From CAYNYM01 sp964644375 (GTDB lineage Bacteria > Desulfobacterota > DSM-4660 > Desulfatiglandales > HGW-15): a stretch of 16,565 nt of DNA. Position 1 is the stretch's first letter. Every line of letters starts with the position of its first letter. A program made the position numbers and the translations under genes. The notes below the pieces were generated by a model. It searched no databases. It was not told the DNA's origin and worked only from the letters and a program-made list of their open reading frames with translations. The stretch lies in the NCBI GenBank assembly GCA_964644375.1, contig CAZXWJ010000077.1, forward strand, positions 1-16,565, given 5' to 3'. Positions 14,061-16,565 of this stretch are shown piece by piece.

Positions 14061-15272
14061 ATGCACGTTCAACAAGAAGTCATCGACACCATGCACCAAG
14101 GGCTTAACGCCAGAACCAAGGCCCGACTCAAGGCTGCGGTACGGGCAGTCGTCGAGGCCAAACAAAAGGGTGGCAAGGTGGTGGCCGTTCTGGGTTCCGG
14201 ACCGAACCTTCACGAAGGCGTGACCAGCCTCGTGGCGGAACTCATGCAAAAGGGCATTATCGACGGGGTGTCGACTAGCTCGGCTGTCATCAACCATGAA
14301 ATGGCCGGTACCCTGGAAAAAGTCAAACGCTTCAACGGCAAATCCTTCGGTCTGGATCGGGCCAAACTCCCCTCCGACGGCATTTTCGAGGTAACGCTGC
14401 TCTCCGATGCCAAGATTGAGGAATTCCAAAAGGAGATGCCCATCGATGTGAGCCTTTACCGTAAGATGCGCAGGGCCAAGGGGCACGCCATCGTCAAAGT
14501 GGCCGGGAACATGGCCTACCCAACAGGTTTACGAACGGAAAGGCTGGCCCGGGAAATCCTGGCCCTGGCTAAACGCCACGGCATTCCCTTCGAGCAGATG
14601 GCGGGGTACGGCGCTCACCGGCTCACCATGATCGGCGCAGGAGCCGAAAAGGGCGTGCCCGTACTCGTGACCGTCCCCCAGCTCGTTGGCGGAGGTGAAG
14701 TGGGACTGGCCGTCGGGGATTCCATTCCCATCTCCGAGCGTTGCAGTCGGATCGCACACATGCTAAGCAGTGCCGATGTGATCATCGAATCCGCACTGGC
14801 CCTGTCCCAGGAGATCCACGACGGTCCCTTCGAGCGTTATACAGGGCACGGCGTCTGGGCCGATTGGGAAGGGGGCTGGACCTATTCCCTGGCCGAGAAG
14901 GCCATCATCCGGATCGACCTGGATCCCAACCTGGAAAAGGCCTGGAAGCGGGAACGTCAGGACAAGAGCGTCTCCGAGGCGGTCGATAAGGGGCTTCCCA
15001 AAACCAAATCCATGAAGATCCCATTCCGAATGGAGATGTCCGGTTTTGCCCGAATCCCGGGAAGTCTTCCCTTGGTGGGGGATATCGGTGAGATCTGGCC
15101 CATTCTGGCCTCCCGGGTCGCGGACGCCCTGGATATCAAGCTGGACTTCATGAGCTACAAGCAGTCACTGCCGGAGGGACAAAAGGTCCGGGAGTGGATC
15201 GTAAAAAACGTTCAGGCCGTCAGCAGGGACAGGCTCTTTGCCGCGGACAACGCCCTGTCCCCCGCCTATTGA
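14061..15272 (+). CDS. Uncharacterised 403-residue protein, possibly deoxyhypusine-synthase-like (Rossmann-type) fold
   Basis: I do not recognise this family with certainty. A helical N-terminus (1-36) leads into a strand and glycine-rich loop KVVAVLGSGPNLHEG (39-53), then LVAELMQKGIIDGVSTSSAV (57-76) with an NHEMAGTLE motif. This arrangement recalls the NAD-binding half of deoxyhypusine-synthase-like and LOR/SDH-type proteins. Later conserved-looking blocks are GYGAHRLTMIGAGAEKGVPV (182-201), TVPQLVGGGEVGLAVGDSIP (204-223), IIESALALSQEIHDGPFE (241-258) and TGHGVWADWEGGWTYSLAEK (261-280). No signal peptide and no membrane segment, so it should be cytosolic. It has a strong AAAGGAG at 8 nt from the ATG and its own upstream spacer, so it appears to be a single-gene unit. 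Substrate and reaction are unknown. The fold call is an inference from motif layout. Confidence 0.8.
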   Translation: MHVQQEVIDTMHQGLNARTKARLKAAVRAVVEAKQKGGKVVAVLGSGPNLHEGVTSLVAELMQKGIIDGVSTSSAVINHEMAGTLEKVKRFNGKSFGLDRAKLPSDGIFEVTLLSDAKIEEFQKEMPIDVSLYRKMRRAKGHAIVKVAGNMAYPTGLRTERLAREILALAKRHGIPFEQMAGYGAHRLTMIGAGAEKGVPVLVTVPQLVGGGEVGLAVGDSIPISERCSRIAHMLSSADVIIESALALSQEIHDGPFERYTGHGVWADWEGGWTYSLAEKAIIRIDLDPNLEKAWKRERQDKSVSEAVDKGLPKTKSMKIPFRMEMSGFARIPGSLPLVGDIGEIWPILASRVADALDIKLDFMSYKQSLPEGQKVREWIVKNVQAVSRDRLFAADNALSPAY

Positions 15273-15350
15273 GCCGAGACAATCGGAATGATTTGCGGAT
15301 CCTCGCGCAAATAATGACAGGGGAGACATGTGATACCGAAATGACCTTCC

Positions 15351-15394
15351 CTCTCATGCAGAAATCATTTCCGAGGCAGGGCCTTGCATGAGAG
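15351..15394. terminator. Inverted repeat between convergent genes (possible bidirectional terminator)
   Basis: CTCTCATGCA (15351-15360) and TGCATGAGAG (15385-15394) are perfect 10-bp complements around a 24-nt loop. They lie between the ends of the 403-aa gene (stop 15272) and the MFS gene (stop 15520, minus). No long U-tract follows, so an intergenic repeat is an alternative. Confidence 0.45.
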
Positions 15395-15403
15395 TTTGCA
15401 ATT

Positions 15404-15436
15404 TCAAATGTCAAAATCCCAATGTCAAAGGCCACA
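15404..15436. repeat. Short direct repeat AATGTCAAA
   Basis: ATGTCAAA occurs twice about 16 bp apart, within AAATGTCAAAATCCC and CCAATGTCAAAG. It is in the convergent spacer and has no coding potential. It resembles the simple TGTCAAA/GGTCAAA-type repeat found near 4051. Confidence 0.5.
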
Positions 15437-15484
15437 AAACGCCGGGAGTCTTGAAATTCCAGTCTCTTTATTGTGATTTTTTTC

Positions 15485-15511
15485 CTGATGAAGGTCGCGG
15501 AGCGACACCGC
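15485..15511. repeat. Small GC-rich hairpin downstream of the MFS gene
   Basis: GTCGC-GGA-GCGAC forms a 5-bp stem, and an alternative GCGG/CCGC pairing overlaps it. It lies just past the stop codon of the minus-strand exporter. On that strand no U-run follows directly, so a terminator role is doubtful. Confidence 0.4.
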
Positions 15512-15519
15512 AACTTTAG

Positions 15520-16565
15520 TCACTTGTAACTATTATTCCCCTTTGGGGTTAGACCGAAGCCGGCTCCTCCAGGCCCGGTTTTCTTACTCTTCCCCGACCA
15601 GCCCCCTCTGACAAAGCAGAGCAGAAAAACAATACCTTGAAGCGTAACAGCGAGAAAAAGAGCTTCATGAAAGGCAGGCGGAACAGACAATGACACGGCA
15701 GATGCCAATGTAACGCCTTTCTGCTGAAGCAGGGTTTGATGAAGAACCATTCGCGCCGAGAAAAAGGTACCGGTCACGGCCATGCCCACGGCGATGCCCA
15801 CCTGTCGCTGGGTGGCGATCAGGGCCGAGGCCGTGCCCAGGTGGTCCCTGCTGACAGCGCCCATGATGATGCTGTTATTCGGGGGATGGAAACTCCCGAT
15901 CCCGATGCCCAGGACAATCAGAACCGGGACAATGACCGTCAACGGTGTCTCGACTTCAAAGACGAACATCAGACCGTAGGCCGCACCAATGGCACCTGCA
16001 CCGATTGCCGAGAATCTAAAGGGCCCGAACCGGTCCGAAAGCGAACCGCACAGCGGCCCCACCACCATGGCGACCACCGAGGTCACGGCCATCAACATAC
16101 CGGCCTGGGAGGGATTCATTCTAAGCCCCTGCATCAAATAAAAGGGCAGGATCAGGATATACGGCGTTGCGCCTACAAAGGTCAAAAACAGGGCCCACAT
16201 GGCGCTGGAAAAAACCCTGTTTTTAAAGAGCGACAGGTCCACGATGGGATCACCGGCCTGTCTTTCAACCAACACAAACAGGATGAGAAGCACCAGCCCC
16301 AGGCCCACAATCAGATGCACCCGGGGGGAGGTGAGACCGTACTCCCTGATCTGGCTGATGCCGAAAACGAAAAGAAAGATGCCCGCGGAGGAGGTCAAGG
16401 TACCCATCAGATCCAGTTTGATGCCCCCTCTGCGTGTCCGGTCCCCTTTGAGAAGCAGAAGGGCCGAAAGAAAACCGCCAAGCCCGATCGGCGCACGCAC
16501 ATAAAAAATAGAGCGCCAGTCCAGCCAGTCCAGCAGAAATCCTCCCAGAACAGGGCCGATGATAA
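15520..16565 (-). CDS. MFS drug-efflux transporter, DHA2 (EmrB/QacA) type, N-terminus beyond right edge
   Basis: The frame is open from the right edge to the stop at 15520 (about 347 residues). The first visible residues, IIGPVLGGFLLDWLDWRSIF, are motif C of drug/proton antiporters (GPxxGG), which lies in transmembrane helix 5. So roughly the first 140 residues are missing. A GTG at 16500 is internal and not a start. The rest shows many hydrophobic helices with GPLCGSLSDRFGPFRF as the second-half loop motif, GIGIGSFHPPNNSIIMGAVS, and LGTASALIATQRQVGIAVGM, both typical of the 14-helix DHA2 family. It ends in a polar GKSKKTG tail. These are proton-driven exporters of lipophilic or cationic compounds. 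The substrate is unknown. It is convergent with the 403-aa gene. Confidence 0.93.
   Translation of the reverse strand, partial: IIGPVLGGFLLDWLDWRSIFYVRAPIGLGGFLSALLLLKGDRTRRGGIKLDLMGTLTSSAGIFLFVFGISQIREYGLTSPRVHLIVGLGLVLLILFVLVERQAGDPIVDLSLFKNRVFSSAMWALFLTFVGATPYILILPFYLMQGLRMNPSQAGMLMAVTSVVAMVVGPLCGSLSDRFGPFRFSAIGAGAIGAAYGLMFVFEVETPLTVIVPVLIVLGIGIGSFHPPNNSIIMGAVSRDHLGTASALIATQRQVGIAVGMAVTGTFFSARMVLHQTLLQQKGVTLASAVSLSVPPAFHEALFLAVTLQGIVFLLCFVRGGWSGKSKKTGPGGAGFGLTPKGNNSYK

Overview
The window looks like ordinary chromosome from a Gram-negative, probably deltaproteobacterial (Desulfobacterota-like) genome. That assignment is an inference from three things: a lipoprotein peptide-binding protein, an orphan CheR beside PilZ genes, and short tandem or inverted repeats between genes. 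No rRNA, tRNA, IS element, CRISPR array or phage gene is visible. A run of 100 Ns (1723-1822) marks an assembly gap, so this is a draft or metagenome-assembled scaffold.

Layout, left to right. Positions 1-2982 (minus strand) hold a large SNF2-family helicase, interrupted by the gap, followed almost without spacing by the start of a SWIM zinc-finger protein that runs off the left edge. This pair is widespread and its function is unknown. Positions 3084-4046 (minus) encode a DUF2419/Qng1-type queuosine-salvage glycosidase. Positions 4155-10496 (minus) form a five-gene peptide ABC importer transcribed right to left: permease B, permease E/C, lipoprotein binding protein, ATPase D, ATPase F. Both permeases and the binding protein resemble the YejABE system of E. 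coli, but the ATPase is split into two proteins and the binding-protein gene sits third.

Positions 10497-11008 are a gene-free divergent region rich in dyads, with a good sigma-54 type -24/-12 element. To its right, on the plus strand, are an orphan CheR methyltransferase (11009-11785), a PilZ protein (11839-12207), a structured 330-bp spacer, a second PilZ protein (12538-12888), and a CDF cation-efflux protein (12897-13805) that almost overlaps it. A 403-aa protein of uncertain family (14061-15272), possibly with a deoxyhypusine-synthase-like fold, follows with its own strong ribosome-binding site. It converges on a DHA2-type MFS exporter (15520 to the right edge, minus strand, N-terminus missing).

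The working units are peptide uptake (Yej-like operon), tRNA-modification salvage, a c-di-GMP/methylation signalling cluster with metal efflux, and multidrug-type efflux. I see no convincing new defence or mobile system. The most interesting items are the possible sigma-54 control region of cheR-pilZ, the structured leader of the second PilZ gene, the unrecognised 403-aa protein and the helicase/SWIM pair.
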